From: Candidatus Thiodiazotropha sp. (ex Epidulcina cf. delphinae) | GTDB taxonomy: Bacteria > Pseudomonadota > Gammaproteobacteria > Chromatiales > Chromatiaceae | NCBI GenBank assembly: GCA_025656455.1 | Contig: JAHXHS010000045.1 | Location: forward strand, 1-41,413 | DNA: 41,413 nucleotides | Direction of reading: 5' to 3' | Shown here: positions 32,954 to 41,413 of the stretch, one piece after another | Layout: every line of letters begins with the position of its first letter | Numbering within the stretch: the first letter of the stretch is position 1 | Program-made: the position numbers and the translations under genes | Notes under the pieces: model-generated | The model's database searches: none | What the model was told of the DNA's origin: nothing | Seen by the model: only the letters and a program-made list of their open reading frames with translations

Positions 32954-33760
32954 ATGACGCTCGATATCGATCAGCACCGGATATCCGCAGAACCCTTTTA
33001 CCAGACCCAGGGCGACGAGATCGAGCTCTACGAAGCGGCATACCAAGAGCGCCTGCCGGTGATGATCAAGGGCCCCACCGGCTGCGGCAAATCCCGTTTC
33101 GTGGAACACATGGCCTGGCGCCTTGGCAAGCCATTGATCACCGTGGCCTGCAACGAGGACATGACCGCCTCCGATCTGGTGGGGCGCTACCTGCTTGACA
33201 GCGAAGGCACCCGCTGGCTCGACGGCCCCCTGACCGTGGCGGCCCGCATCGGCGCCATCTGCTACCTGGACGAGGTGGTGGAGGCGCGGCAAGACACCAC
33301 GGTGGTGATCCACCCCTTGACCGACCACCGCCGCACCCTGCCCCTGGACAAGAAAGGTGAGGTGGTTACCGCCCATGAGGATTTTCAACTGGTGATCTCT
33401 TACAACCCCGGTTACCAGAGCCTGATGAAGGACCTCAAGCAGTCAACCAAGCAGCGCTTCTCGGCCCTCGATTTCGATTATGCGCCGAGCGATCTGGAGG
33501 TCTCCATCGTCACCAAGGAGACGGGGGTGGATGAGGAAAATGCCGCCAAGCTGGTCAAGATCGGCGAAACGGCCCGCAATCTCAAAGGGCACGGCCTGGA
33601 TGAAGGCATATCGACCCGGCTACTGGTGTATGCCGCCAGACTGGTGAAACGCGGCATCAAACCCCGAGCCGCCTGCCGCATGGCCCTGGTCAGACCGATC
33701 ACCGATGACAAGGATATCGTCGCTACGCTGGATCACGCCATCGAGGCGGTTTTTGATTGA
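32954..33760 (+). CDS. cbbQ: RuBisCO activase AAA+ subunit CbbQ (copy 2)
   Basis: A 268-residue AAA+ protein closely similar to copy 1. Walker A GPTGCGKS at 40-47, AICYLDEVVEARQDTT around Walker B, and ISYNPGYQSLMKDLKQSTKQRF are shared; the termini and the helix after DFDYAPSDLE differ. AAGGAA lies 6 nt before ATG. In bacteria with both RuBisCO forms, CbbQ2O2 activates the form II enzyme, and the shared operator with cbbM supports that here. cbbO2 follows after a 325-bp palindromic insertion. Confidence 0.94.
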   Translation: MTLDIDQHRISAEPFYQTQGDEIELYEAAYQERLPVMIKGPTGCGKSRFVEHMAWRLGKPLITVACNEDMTASDLVGRYLLDSEGTRWLDGPLTVAARIGAICYLDEVVEARQDTTVVIHPLTDHRRTLPLDKKGEVVTAHEDFQLVISYNPGYQSLMKDLKQSTKQRFSALDFDYAPSDLEVSIVTKETGVDEENAAKLVKIGETARNLKGHGLDEGISTRLLVYAARLVKRGIKPRAACRMALVRPITDDKDIVATLDHAIEAVFD

Positions 33761-33782
33761 ATCGCCTGCTGAGCAGACTGTC

Positions 33783-34079
33783 AATTTTGAATTATGAATG
33801 TTGAATTTTGAATGAAATGTGTGCGCTTTGCGCACAACTGTTTTATGTATTTGACCGCTAATGGACGCCAATAGGTCGCAAATGGTTTTATGATGCCTCT
33901 ATCAATTAACAGATTGACTCCTCTCATGAAGCAACATTTCGTTACTGATAAAAAAACCAATGTATTTGCTGTTATTCACGCTTATTGGCGTCCATTCATG
34001 GCTTTTTACCCATTCACAAAAAAACCCGAGCGAAGCGAGCACCGAAATTCAAAATTCATAATTCAACATTCAAAATTAA
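33783..34079. repeat. Nested inverted-repeat insertion between cbbQ2 and cbbO2
   Basis: Outer arms 33783-33812 and 34047-34079 are imperfect complements built from TTGAAT-type units. Inside, AATGGACGCCAATA (33860-33873) pairs perfectly with TATTGGCGTCCATT (33983-33996), and TGTGCGC-TTT-GCGCACA forms a hairpin at 33820-33836. The inner arms belong to the same family as the elements at 21377 and 5262. The right arm ends 6 bp before the cbbO2 start. No gene inside. Confidence 0.8.
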
Positions 34080-34085
34080 CCCATC

Positions 34086-36335
34086 ATGAATGACTCAGAC
34101 CTCACCGCCTACCGGGAAAAGCTTAGTTGCGGATTCGAGCAGATCGATCCGATTTTCTCCGACTGCATGATGCAAGCCGAGAAAATCCTGAGTCCGAAGG
34201 GTGTCGATGAGTTACTGGAAGGCGCTTCGCTAACCTGTAAGATCGGCCGGGGAGTGGAGCCGGTCATCGTGTTTCTCGAAGAGATGCCCGAAATTGCCGT
34301 CAGGGTTGGTGAGGCGGTGATCCCACTGATCTCTCAGACCGTATGGAAGATCTCGCGCAGCCCCAACGGCAGGGCGATCCTCCCATTCCTGCAGATGCTG
34401 CCCGAGGCGAGCCGCAGATTGGGCAGTGCGGAACTGCTGGAGCGATTCATCAACTTGCTGCTCGATATGATGGACCAGACTTCCAGTTCCATCCACGGCT
34501 TTCATACCACGATACCCAGCCCCTCGCTGCCGGACCTGCTGAAGAAAATCCCTTATCTGCTGAGTCAACTCTCGCTCGAGGGTTTGAGCAACTGGACCGA
34601 TTACGGGATCCGCAACTACCGCACCCACCCGCAACGGCAGATCGACTACTTCAGCCTGCAATCCGCCGACAGCCGCGCCATCCTGCAGCGTGAACGGCAT
34701 GGGACCCTGTTTGCCGACCATGAACGAAAACTCGACCTCTATCTGAAGTCGTTGTGGCGCAGCAAGGCCCACTTCGTCCCCTATTCGGAAGGCTTCGACG
34801 AACTGCGCAAACCCATGCCCTACTACGACTCGCTGGGGATCCGCATACCCGATGTCTATGACGATCTGCACGGTGTCTCCGGCATCGACCGCTACCGCGC
34901 CCTGCTGGCCCATGTGGCCGCCCATCAGCGCTGGACCGGCCATGTGGTGGCGGACAACTACAGTCCCTTTCAACGGATCGCCATCGAGACCTTCGAGGAT
35001 GCCAGGGTCGATCGGCTCGCCACCCGTGAGTACCCCGGCCTGCGAAAAACCCTGCTGAAACTGCATCCCTTCCCTGGGGAAAACGACTGCGACCCGGAAA
35101 AGGAGTCCTGTATCCGCCACCGCCTGGCAATGTTCTCCCATGCCGCCTTGAACCCGGATCACGGCTACACCAATCCGGACCTGTTGGAGTTTCTGTCGCG
35201 TTTCCATGCCGCACTGGCTGACGGCGCATCGAGCACTCAGGAGATGGCCAGCCTCGCGATCTCCTATATCGCCCGCACCCGCCGTCAGGCGGACCTCTCC
35301 GCCAATGTCTACTTTACCGATACGGAAGTGAGCTATCGGGACGACAATCGTCACATGTGGATCTTCATCGAAGAGGGCGATGAAGAGGAGATGTTCGATG
35401 CGGAACAGAAACGCAAACAGTCGGAAGAGGAGATTCACGGTCTGCCGCCCCGCCACTACCCGGAGTGGGACTACAAGAGCAAGACCTACAATCCCGATTG
35501 GGTCAGCCTCTACGAAAGCCTGCATCCATCGGCAGACGCGGCACGTATCGATGCCCTGTTGAGCAAACACCAAGCGCTGGCGAAACAGCTAAAGCGACTG
35601 CTGGACCTGCTCAAACCTCAGCGATATGTGCGGGTCCGCTATCAAGAAGAAGGCAGTGAACTCGACCTGGACGTGGCCATCCGCTCGCTGATCGAATACA
35701 AAAGCGGCGTCAATCCCGATCCCCGGATCAACATGAGTCACCGGCATGACGGGCGCGACATCGCGGTGATGCTGCTGATCGATCTCTCAGAATCGGTGGA
35801 TCAGATACCTGACGGCTGTCAGCAGTCGATACTGGAACTGAGCCAGGAAGCGGTCTCTCTGCTGGGCTGGGCCATCGAGCAACTGGGCGACAGCTTCGCG
35901 ATTGCCGGTTTCTCCTCCAATACCCGCCATGAAGTACGTTATCAGCACATCAAGGGTTATGGCGAACACTGGAACGATGAGGTCAAGGGCCGGCTGGCGG
36001 CCATGCAAGCCGGCTGGTCGACCCGCATGGGGGCAGCCATTCGCCACTCGGCCCACTACCTCAGCACCAGGCAGGCCGATAAGAAGCTGCTGTTGATCCT
36101 CACCGACGGAGAACCCGCCGATATCGATGTGCATGATGACCGCCTGCTGATCGAGGATAGCCGCAAGGCGGTGCAGGAGGCCGACCAGGAAGGCATCTAT
36201 ACCTATTGCATCAACCTGGATCCCCATGCCGATGAGTATGTCAGGGATATCTTCGGCAATCAGTTCACGGTGATTGACCGGGTGGAACGGCTGCCTGAGC
36301 AGCTACCCAGGCTCTTCATGGCCCTGACCAAGTAG
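34086..36335 (+). CDS. cbbO: RuBisCO activase adaptor CbbO (copy 2)
   Basis: A 749-residue adaptor, about 47 residues shorter than copy 1 and moderately similar. Its C-terminal von Willebrand A domain keeps the adhesion site: DLSES from D566, the Thr in GWSTRMGAAIRHS, and TDGEPADID with D674. No ribosome site is visible before the ATG, because the arm of a palindromic element occupies the space, so translation may be weak or leaderless-like. The start is supported by alignment of MNDSDLTAYREKLSCG with the beginning of copy 1. Probable partner of cbbQ2 and form II RuBisCO. Confidence 0.93.
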   Translation: MNDSDLTAYREKLSCGFEQIDPIFSDCMMQAEKILSPKGVDELLEGASLTCKIGRGVEPVIVFLEEMPEIAVRVGEAVIPLISQTVWKISRSPNGRAILPFLQMLPEASRRLGSAELLERFINLLLDMMDQTSSSIHGFHTTIPSPSLPDLLKKIPYLLSQLSLEGLSNWTDYGIRNYRTHPQRQIDYFSLQSADSRAILQRERHGTLFADHERKLDLYLKSLWRSKAHFVPYSEGFDELRKPMPYYDSLGIRIPDVYDDLHGVSGIDRYRALLAHVAAHQRWTGHVVADNYSPFQRIAIETFEDARVDRLATREYPGLRKTLLKLHPFPGENDCDPEKESCIRHRLAMFSHAALNPDHGYTNPDLLEFLSRFHAALADGASSTQEMASLAISYIARTRRQADLSANVYFTDTEVSYRDDNRHMWIFIEEGDEEEMFDAEQKRKQSEEEIHGLPPRHYPEWDYKSKTYNPDWVSLYESLHPSADAARIDALLSKHQALAKQLKRLLDLLKPQRYVRVRYQEEGSELDLDVAIRSLIEYKSGVNPDPRINMSHRHDGRDIAVMLLIDLSESVDQIPDGCQQSILELSQEAVSLLGWAIEQLGDSFAIAGFSSNTRHEVRYQHIKGYGEHWNDEVKGRLAAMQAGWSTRMGAAIRHSAHYLSTRQADKKLLLILTDGEPADIDVHDDRLLIEDSRKAVQEADQEGIYTYCINLDPHADEYVRDIFGNQFTVIDRVERLPEQLPRLFMALTK

Positions 36336-36482
36336 GAGATGCCATGCCGAACGGCTCGATCGAACAGGATTCACTGCCCCGCTCGATCTAGCCAGTCCGG
36401 CCCTCGCCGCTGAATCGGGCTAAATTGACAAGTGGTTCGCTATCTCTGCCCAAACACTTATCGCCGATTCGGGATATGCATG

Positions 36483-36488
36483 TATAAT
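36483..36488 (+). promoter_or_regulatory. TATAAT box upstream of DAHP synthase
   Basis: A perfect TATAAT lies 38 bp before the start codon, with no convincing -35 at 17 bp. A TTGACA at 36425-36430 is too distant to pair with it. Confidence 0.4.
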
Positions 36489-36525
36489 TAATCGTTTTTC
36501 CTCATTGGCATCTCAGCTTCATCGC

Positions 36526-37590
36526 ATGAAACAGACTGACGATCTCCGCATCAAGGCCATCAAAGAGTTGAGCACACCGGCTCAAATCCATCAGGAACTC
36601 CCGATCACCGAGAAGGCGGCCGACACGGTCTATGAAGCCAGACAGACCATCCATCGCATCCTCAACGACGAGGATGACCGTTTATTGGTGATCATCGGGC
36701 CCTGTTCCGTGCACGATCCGCAGGCCGCACTGGACTACGCCAAGCGCCTGCAACCGCTGCGTGAAGCGTTGCGGGGTGAGCTTGAAATCGTGATGCGCGT
36801 CTATTTCGAAAAGCCTCGCACCACGGTCGGCTGGAAGGGGTTGATCAACGACCCGACCCTGGATGACAGATTCGAGATCAACAGCGGACTGCGACTGGCG
36901 CGCAAACTGCTATTGGATATCAACGACCTCGGCCTGCCCGCCGGCACCGAATATCTGGATCTGATCAGTCCGCAATACATCGCCGATCTCATCAGTTGGG
37001 GCGCGATCGGCGCCCGCACCACCGAGAGCCAGGCCCATCGTGAACTCGCCTCCGGTCTCTCCTGCCCGGTCGGCTTCAAGAACGCCACCAACGGCAGCAT
37101 GAGAGTCGCCCTGGATGCGATACGCTCCTCCTCCCGCCCTCACCATTTCCTGTCGGTTACCAAACAGGGACGTTCCGCCATCTTCTCCACCCACGGCAAT
37201 CAGGATTGCCATGTAATCCTCAGAGGGGGGAGCCGCCCCAACTATGATTCCGAAAGCATCAACATCGCCGCGGAAGAGATGGAAAGCAATGGGCTCAAAC
37301 CACGCCTGATGGTTGATTTCAGCCATGCCAACAGCCGAAAGCAACATACCCGCCAGTTGTTGGTGGGACGTGACGTGGCAAGCCAAATCTCCCGCGGGGA
37401 TCAACGCATCATGGGGGCGATGATCGAGAGCTTTCTTATCGCCGGAAGGCAGGATCGAGTAGAGGGTAAGACATTGACCTATGGACAGAGTATTACGGAT
37501 GCCTGTATCGGTTGGGATGATAGCGCGCCGCTCCTGGAAACCCTGGCCGATGCCGTGGGACAGAGGCGCAAGCGTATCAAAGCAGCTTGA
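36526..37590 (+). CDS. 3-deoxy-7-phosphoheptulonate synthase, class I (AroF/G/H type)
   Basis: A 354-residue enzyme condensing phosphoenolpyruvate and erythrose 4-phosphate, the entry step of the shikimate pathway. Signatures: LLVIIGPCSVHDPQAALDYA, RVYFEKPRTTVGWKGLINDP, GARTTESQAHRELASGLS, GFKNATNGS and MVDFSHANSRKQ. Length and the N-terminal regulatory extension match the feedback-sensitive AroF/G/H group; which amino acid inhibits it cannot be told with certainty. ATG 36526 is used; a TTG at 36505 is weaker. Erythrose 4-phosphate is also a Calvin-cycle intermediate. Confidence 0.93.
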   Translation: MKQTDDLRIKAIKELSTPAQIHQELPITEKAADTVYEARQTIHRILNDEDDRLLVIIGPCSVHDPQAALDYAKRLQPLREALRGELEIVMRVYFEKPRTTVGWKGLINDPTLDDRFEINSGLRLARKLLLDINDLGLPAGTEYLDLISPQYIADLISWGAIGARTTESQAHRELASGLSCPVGFKNATNGSMRVALDAIRSSSRPHHFLSVTKQGRSAIFSTHGNQDCHVILRGGSRPNYDSESINIAAEEMESNGLKPRLMVDFSHANSRKQHTRQLLVGRDVASQISRGDQRIMGAMIESFLIAGRQDRVEGKTLTYGQSITDACIGWDDSAPLLETLADAVGQRRKRIKAA

Positions 37591-37620
37591 ACCAAATAGT
37601 ACGCAACAGGACGGTTTTGC

Positions 37621-39708
37621 ATGCCCAATGAAGCTATAGAGTTACTGGTTGTCGGCAATACGACCCCTGAGGTCGAGGCCTACCTGGATGCGCTGCGCAA
37701 TAACGGCAAGCCGGCGCACGCCTCCCGAGTCGACCATGATGCCGACCTGTTGGGCGCCGAACTCAAGGAAAAAAAACACCTCGACCTGCTGATCTTCAGC
37801 GTGGAGAACGATTCCCTGAGCACCACCCAACTGTTCGCCCTGATCGGCGCCATCAATCCCACCATCCCGGTGATCGCGGTCGCCGACGATGCCGATGATG
37901 AATTGCGGATTGAACTGATGGAGCAGGGAATCACTGATCTGGTACAACGTAAGAATTATGCCCATCTGGTGCGGGTCATCCTGCGCGAATACAAACATCT
38001 CGGCATCCTGCGCCGTCTGCAGCGTATCGATCGCCAGCTCGAAGAGGCGGAGGAGCGGTGCGACGCCCTGACCGAAAGTTCCAGGGACTCCATCGCCTAT
38101 GTGCATGAAGGCATGCACGTTACCGCCAACCGCGCCTATCTGGAACTGTTCGGTCTCGCCGGAGAAGATGAGATAGAGGGCCTTCCCATTCTGGATATGA
38201 TCGCCCCCTCGGAACATAAGGGCTTCAAGAAACTGCTGCGTAAACTGAGCCCCGATTCGGATCAGACTACCGAGATGAAGACGACCTGTCTGCGCGGCAA
38301 CGGCGCTGAATTCAGCGCCGAACTCCATTTCACCCCCGCCAGCATAGATGGCGAACCCTGCACCCAGGTGATTATCCGCGATCAATCGATCTCCAGGGAA
38401 GTCGAGGAGAAACTGCGCCTACTCAGCACCCAGGACGTACAGACCGGGCTCTACAACCGCCAATACTTTCTCGGACAACTCGATGAAGACGCCAAACACC
38501 ACTTCAACCAAGGCAACAACCCGCAAACCCTTTTCTACATCATCCTGGACGATTTCACGGAGATCCGCAGCAAGACAGGCATCAAGGCCAGCGACGGCCT
38601 GCTGCTGGAGATAACCCGGCTGCTACGTAAAATAATCGACACCCATGACATACTGGCGCGTTTCGGCGATCACACCTTCACCATTCTGTCGCCGAAAAGG
38701 GACAGCGCGGCGACCGAGGAGATGGCGGCACGCATTTGCCAGACCATCGCCTCTCACAAGTATGAGGACGGCAAAGGGGAATCGCACCCCAGTTGCAGTA
38801 TCGGCGTGGTTTTCTCCTCAGACGACATGCTCAGCGGCCACGACTTCGTCACTCAGGCATACCATGCCTGTGAGCAGGCCCGCTCGCAGGGGGGAAACGC
38901 CTTCCATATCGCCGACACTCAGTTGCCGGAGGAAGCGGAGGCCACGGCCGGCGAGGCCAATCTCAGCAGCCTGATTCGCTACGCCTTTAAAAACGACCAA
39001 TTCCAGCTGGCCTATCAACCGATCGTCAGCCTGCATGGCGACACCAGGGAAAACTATGCGGTGACGGTTCGTCTGCTCGATGAAAATCAGGAGGAGATTC
39101 ATCCGGATTATTTCCTGACTCAGATAGATGCCATGGGCAGGATGCCGGAATTGGATCGCTGGGTCATCAAGCATGCCATTCACAACCTGGCCGCTCAGCG
39201 AAAACAGGGAAAAAAAATCAACTTCTTCATCAACATATCAGGCGCCACCCTCGACGACGACACGCTGCTGCTGTTTATTTGCGATTGCCTGCGGGACTAC
39301 GAGGCAAAGGGCTCATGGGTGACCTTCCAGTTCGATGACAGTGAAGCCCGCACCCACCTTCACCAACTGCAGAAACTCACCGAAGGCCTGAAGAAAATCA
39401 AGTGCAAGACCTGTCTCGACCATTTTGGATTGGCGAAGAAACCGGAGGCCATACTCGGCGGCTTCCCCCTCGACTTCATCCAGTTCCATAGCTCATTTCT
39501 CTCTGACCTGTTCGAAAACCAGGATAGACAGGACAAGTTGAATCACCTCAACGAACTGATACAGGCGGAGAACACCAAGACCATCGCCTCGGGGGTGGAG
39601 GACGCCAGCAGCCTGGCCATTCTCTGGTCCGTCGGCGTCAACTATATCCGCGGCTACTTCATTCAGGAACCGTCGCCCTCGATCGACTACGATTTCCACA
39701 CTGAATAG
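37621..39708 (+). CDS. FimX-like protein: REC-like, PAS, degenerate GGDEF and EAL
   Basis: A 695-residue cytoplasmic protein. Domains in order: receiver-like (about 5-125), PAS (about 150-260, with SIAYVHEGMHVTANRAYLELFG), GGDEF (about 265-430) and EAL (about 450-690). The GGDEF signature is FGDHT at 348-352, so cyclase activity is unlikely. The EAL tripeptide position reads AVT (480-482) in NYAVTVRLL and the metal ligands are poorly kept, so phosphodiesterase activity is also unlikely. The same combination and the degenerate sites occur in FimX, a cyclic-di-GMP receptor that controls type IV pilus assembly and twitching. Starts 30 bp after the DAHP synthase. Confidence 0.85.
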   Translation: MPNEAIELLVVGNTTPEVEAYLDALRNNGKPAHASRVDHDADLLGAELKEKKHLDLLIFSVENDSLSTTQLFALIGAINPTIPVIAVADDADDELRIELMEQGITDLVQRKNYAHLVRVILREYKHLGILRRLQRIDRQLEEAEERCDALTESSRDSIAYVHEGMHVTANRAYLELFGLAGEDEIEGLPILDMIAPSEHKGFKKLLRKLSPDSDQTTEMKTTCLRGNGAEFSAELHFTPASIDGEPCTQVIIRDQSISREVEEKLRLLSTQDVQTGLYNRQYFLGQLDEDAKHHFNQGNNPQTLFYIILDDFTEIRSKTGIKASDGLLLEITRLLRKIIDTHDILARFGDHTFTILSPKRDSAATEEMAARICQTIASHKYEDGKGESHPSCSIGVVFSSDDMLSGHDFVTQAYHACEQARSQGGNAFHIADTQLPEEAEATAGEANLSSLIRYAFKNDQFQLAYQPIVSLHGDTRENYAVTVRLLDENQEEIHPDYFLTQIDAMGRMPELDRWVIKHAIHNLAAQRKQGKKINFFINISGATLDDDTLLLFICDCLRDYEAKGSWVTFQFDDSEARTHLHQLQKLTEGLKKIKCKTCLDHFGLAKKPEAILGGFPLDFIQFHSSFLSDLFENQDRQDKLNHLNELIQAENTKTIASGVEDASSLAILWSVGVNYIRGYFIQEPSPSIDYDFHTE

Positions 39709-39739
39709 AACTGATTTTTTGCCGCCGACGGCCGGCCGG

Positions 39740-40261
39740 TTACCAGGGCATGAAGGAATTCCAGAGGGTCATCGGCCGTGAGACGTCATGAATATTGTAA
39801 TTCATGGAGCGCATATCACGTTGGATATTGTGTGTGGCATAGGTCATCGTCTTCATCGATGCTTCCATGGAATCCATGCTGGTGAGCATCGGCTCCAGGG
39901 TCCTGACATCTTGCGCCATCGATTCAACGCTGACCGCCATGGTGCGGACGTTGGCCGAGAGCTGACCGACGCTATCGGTCATGGTCATCAGGTTACTCGA
40001 CATCACGTTCATGTTGGAATCGACACTCAGCGCGAGGAAATGCACGTCCTTGGCAAGACTGAAAATCAGGTAGAAACCGTAAGCCGCCAATAGGATAAAG
40101 GCAAACAACGAAGGATAGACGATCAACTCCCAGCGCCTGGCGCTGGTTTCAAACGCCATCGAGAGGCGATCCATGGAGTCTTGGGTGTCTGCGCTTCCAT
40201 TCTCAGCCACCACCTGCTCAGACCGCTCGTTGAGAGGCTTGTGGTCGTTTTTATCTGTCAT
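39740..40261 (-). CDS. Membrane-anchored coiled-coil protein of unknown function
   Basis: A 173-residue protein with a charged N-terminus, one membrane segment (WELIVYPSLFAFILLAAYGFYLIFSL, about residues 44-69) and a long heptad-like region rich in Met, Ser and Asp (NMNVMSSNLMTMTDSVGQL...). The C-terminal part would be periplasmic. No named family recognised. Start at MTDKND is preferred to a longer ORF from 40339, which begins with an uncharacteristic basic tail. Convergent with the FimX-like gene. Confidence 0.7.
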   Translation of the reverse strand: MTDKNDHKPLNERSEQVVAENGSADTQDSMDRLSMAFETSARRWELIVYPSLFAFILLAAYGFYLIFSLAKDVHFLALSVDSNMNVMSSNLMTMTDSVGQLSANVRTMAVSVESMAQDVRTLEPMLTSMDSMEASMKTMTYATHNIQRDMRSMNYNIHDVSRPMTLWNSFMPW

Positions 40262-40495
40262 GTTTGATGAGACTTGATTGTAAACTGCCTTTTTCCGTCT
40301 ATAGAAAATACTAGCATAACAATCTTTTATCGCAATCAAAGTATTTTTATAGGCTAATAGAGTTTTTCCAGGTCAAATATGAGAGGCATAATAAAATCGG
40401 ATGATTGCCCTGTTTTATTTTCCAGAACAATCGGTTACATCCGGCAACCGAAAGCACCGCCTGGCGGTTCCATAACGAAACCGCCAGATCGCCGA

Positions 40496-41074
40496 TCAAA
40501 ATTCGCCAGTCGCCCCGCGATTCATGATATCCAATATATACTCTTTGACCTTCAAGGCTTCTTCCTTGAGTTCTGCCGGAAGCGGCTCTCCGCCATGGAT
40601 CATCATGTCCATATTAAGGGTGATGAGCCATAGCTTCCCCTGCTGATCCTCGAGCAGGGTGATTCTGCAGGGAAGATAGGCCGAATAGGCATCGGAATAA
40701 TCGAGCATCTTGGCCGCAGTCAAGGAGTTGCAGAATAAAAAGATTTTTACGAACCGGTACTCGGATCCCTGCTTTGCCGAAATATCCAGCGACAGCGGCA
40801 ACTCTCCGACATTGGACATATTATGTTCGTTAGCGACGAACTTCATGGTCTCCTCGACTTCTTCCGGCGTCAAATCCTCCGCTACCGGAATCTTCCAGAT
40901 ACTGGCTTCAGCCGCACTCTTGCTCTCGATCAGGGATTGTGCGAACTGCAGAAAAACGCCGCCCGCCCCTGGGTCGAAGCTCTCAATCGCCTGGTGATAC
41001 TTTACATAGACGGCCGCCACCCCGATAACGACCAACAACCCGACAAGCGCAAAAAAGTTTTTTATCATCCGCAT
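40496..41074 (-). CDS. DUF302 family protein, membrane-anchored
   Basis: A 192-residue protein with an N-terminal membrane anchor (FFALVGLLVVIGVAAVYVKY) and a DUF302-like domain: FVANEHNMSNVGELPLS, FCNSLTAAKMLDYSDAYSAYLPCRITLLEDQQGKLWLITLN. The family has no agreed function. Start at ATG 41074 with GGAG 6 nt upstream, rather than the in-frame TTG at 41086. Transcribed towards the coiled-coil gene, separated by 234 bp. Confidence 0.75.
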   Translation of the reverse strand: MRMIKNFFALVGLLVVIGVAAVYVKYHQAIESFDPGAGGVFLQFAQSLIESKSAAEASIWKIPVAEDLTPEEVEETMKFVANEHNMSNVGELPLSLDISAKQGSEYRFVKIFLFCNSLTAAKMLDYSDAYSAYLPCRITLLEDQQGKLWLITLNMDMMIHGGEPLPAELKEEALKVKEYILDIMNRGATGEF

Positions 41075-41413
41075 CTCTTTCTCCAACGGCCAACATGTTG
41101 AACATAAAAATCAGATCGACTGAAGGCCGAACTGAAAGCTGATTTATCGCCATCCCGCGCCGTCGGAATTTGATTATTCCCGACAGCCTAGTACACTTCA
41201 AGATATTAACTTGGCGACATATTAGGTCGCCGGGTTAATAATATTGATGGGTTCAGAGCCACCCGGAAGAGCGTCCATCCCATCACCCATTCAAATCTCA
41301 GGTAATTTTGAGTGGATGTCTATCTAGTGTGGTGTAACGTATAAACTGTACCAATCAGCGAGACGCTAAGCCGTTAGCTGCTAGGCGCGTTGCGCCGGGA
41401 ATGGCGCGCCCTT
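41075..41413. other. Terminal non-coding stretch
   Basis: No gene seen. It contains a hairpin with one bulge (GTCGGAA at 41162-41168, TTCCCGAC at 41177-41184) and, at 41218-41243, ATATTAGGTCGCCGGGTTAA followed by TAATAT, a third copy of the motif at 1365-1389, here on the plus strand. It may serve a gene beyond the window. Confidence 0.5.

Noticed and set aside
22659..36335. cbbM, cbbQ2 and cbbO2 as one operon
   Set aside because: A strong terminator follows cbbM and 9 kb of oppositely oriented and mobile DNA intervenes.
41373..41379. GTTAGCT near the window end as another integron core
   Set aside because: The window ends before any gene or partner site can be seen.
1..41413. tRNA, rRNA or carboxysome genes
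   Set aside because: None was recognised on either strand; the form I RuBisCO neighbourhood has cbbQ and cbbO instead of carboxysome shell genes.

Overview
The window looks like the chromosome of a chemolithoautotrophic, probably sulfur-oxidising gammaproteobacterium (Chromatiales or Sedimenticolaceae-like; this placement is inference). It carries form I RuBisCO (cbbLS), form II RuBisCO (cbbM), two complete CbbQ/CbbO RuBisCO-activase pairs, a divergent CbbR regulator and a proteobacterial phosphoribulokinase. Most genes are GC-rich. Several short accessory genes (18.5, 27.3-28.5 and 32.0 kb) are clearly AT-rich.

Layout. 0-7.2 kb (minus strand): envelope or exported proteins, namely a secreted metzincin-type metalloprotease, an exported unknown, two proteins sharing an unnamed repeated domain, and a short undecaprenyl-phosphate sugar transferase. 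A motif of about 24 bp recurs upstream of some of them. 7.4-11.5 kb (plus): two tandem NhaD Na+/H+ antiporters, then phosphoribulokinase with a clear terminator. 11.6-15.4 kb (minus): cbbR, dxs and gloB. 15.6-21.3 kb (plus): cbbL-cbbS-cbbQ-[GxxExxY insertion]-cbbO. 21.6-22.3 kb (minus): two small conserved-looking unknowns divergent from cbbM (22.7-24.0 kb, own terminator).

24.2-26.6 kb (minus) is the most unusual locus. A 276-residue protein begins with a chagasin-like (I42) protease-inhibitor fold and ends in a tail with seven Y-G-x-P motifs, four of them in the form C-x-x-K-Y-G-x-P. It is followed by a radical SAM/SPASM peptide-maturase-like enzyme with a C-terminal TPR region. A perfect FNR/ANR-type box lies upstream. 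This looks like an undescribed multi-core RiPP-like modification system that may be induced when oxygen is low.

26.7-32.8 kb is a mobile-DNA graveyard. It holds an IS91-family transposase relic, integron-like gene cassettes with attC-like ends (GIY-YIG protein, FimV-type LysM protein, GNAT acetyltransferase), an IS3 transposase tail, two near-identical REP-associated (Y1/HUH) transposases plus a partial copy, a 219-bp direct repeat, nested palindromic elements and a sulfatase pseudogene. 33.0-36.3 kb holds cbbQ2 and cbbO2, again separated by a nested palindromic insertion. 36.5-41.1 kb holds a class I DAHP synthase, a FimX-like degenerate GGDEF/EAL protein, a membrane coiled-coil protein and a DUF302 protein.

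How it works together: phosphoribulokinase makes ribulose bisphosphate for the two RuBisCO forms, each probably served by its own CbbQO activase, with CbbR and related dyad operators controlling transcription. The two cbbQ-cbbO junctions were independently invaded by palindrome-ended elements.
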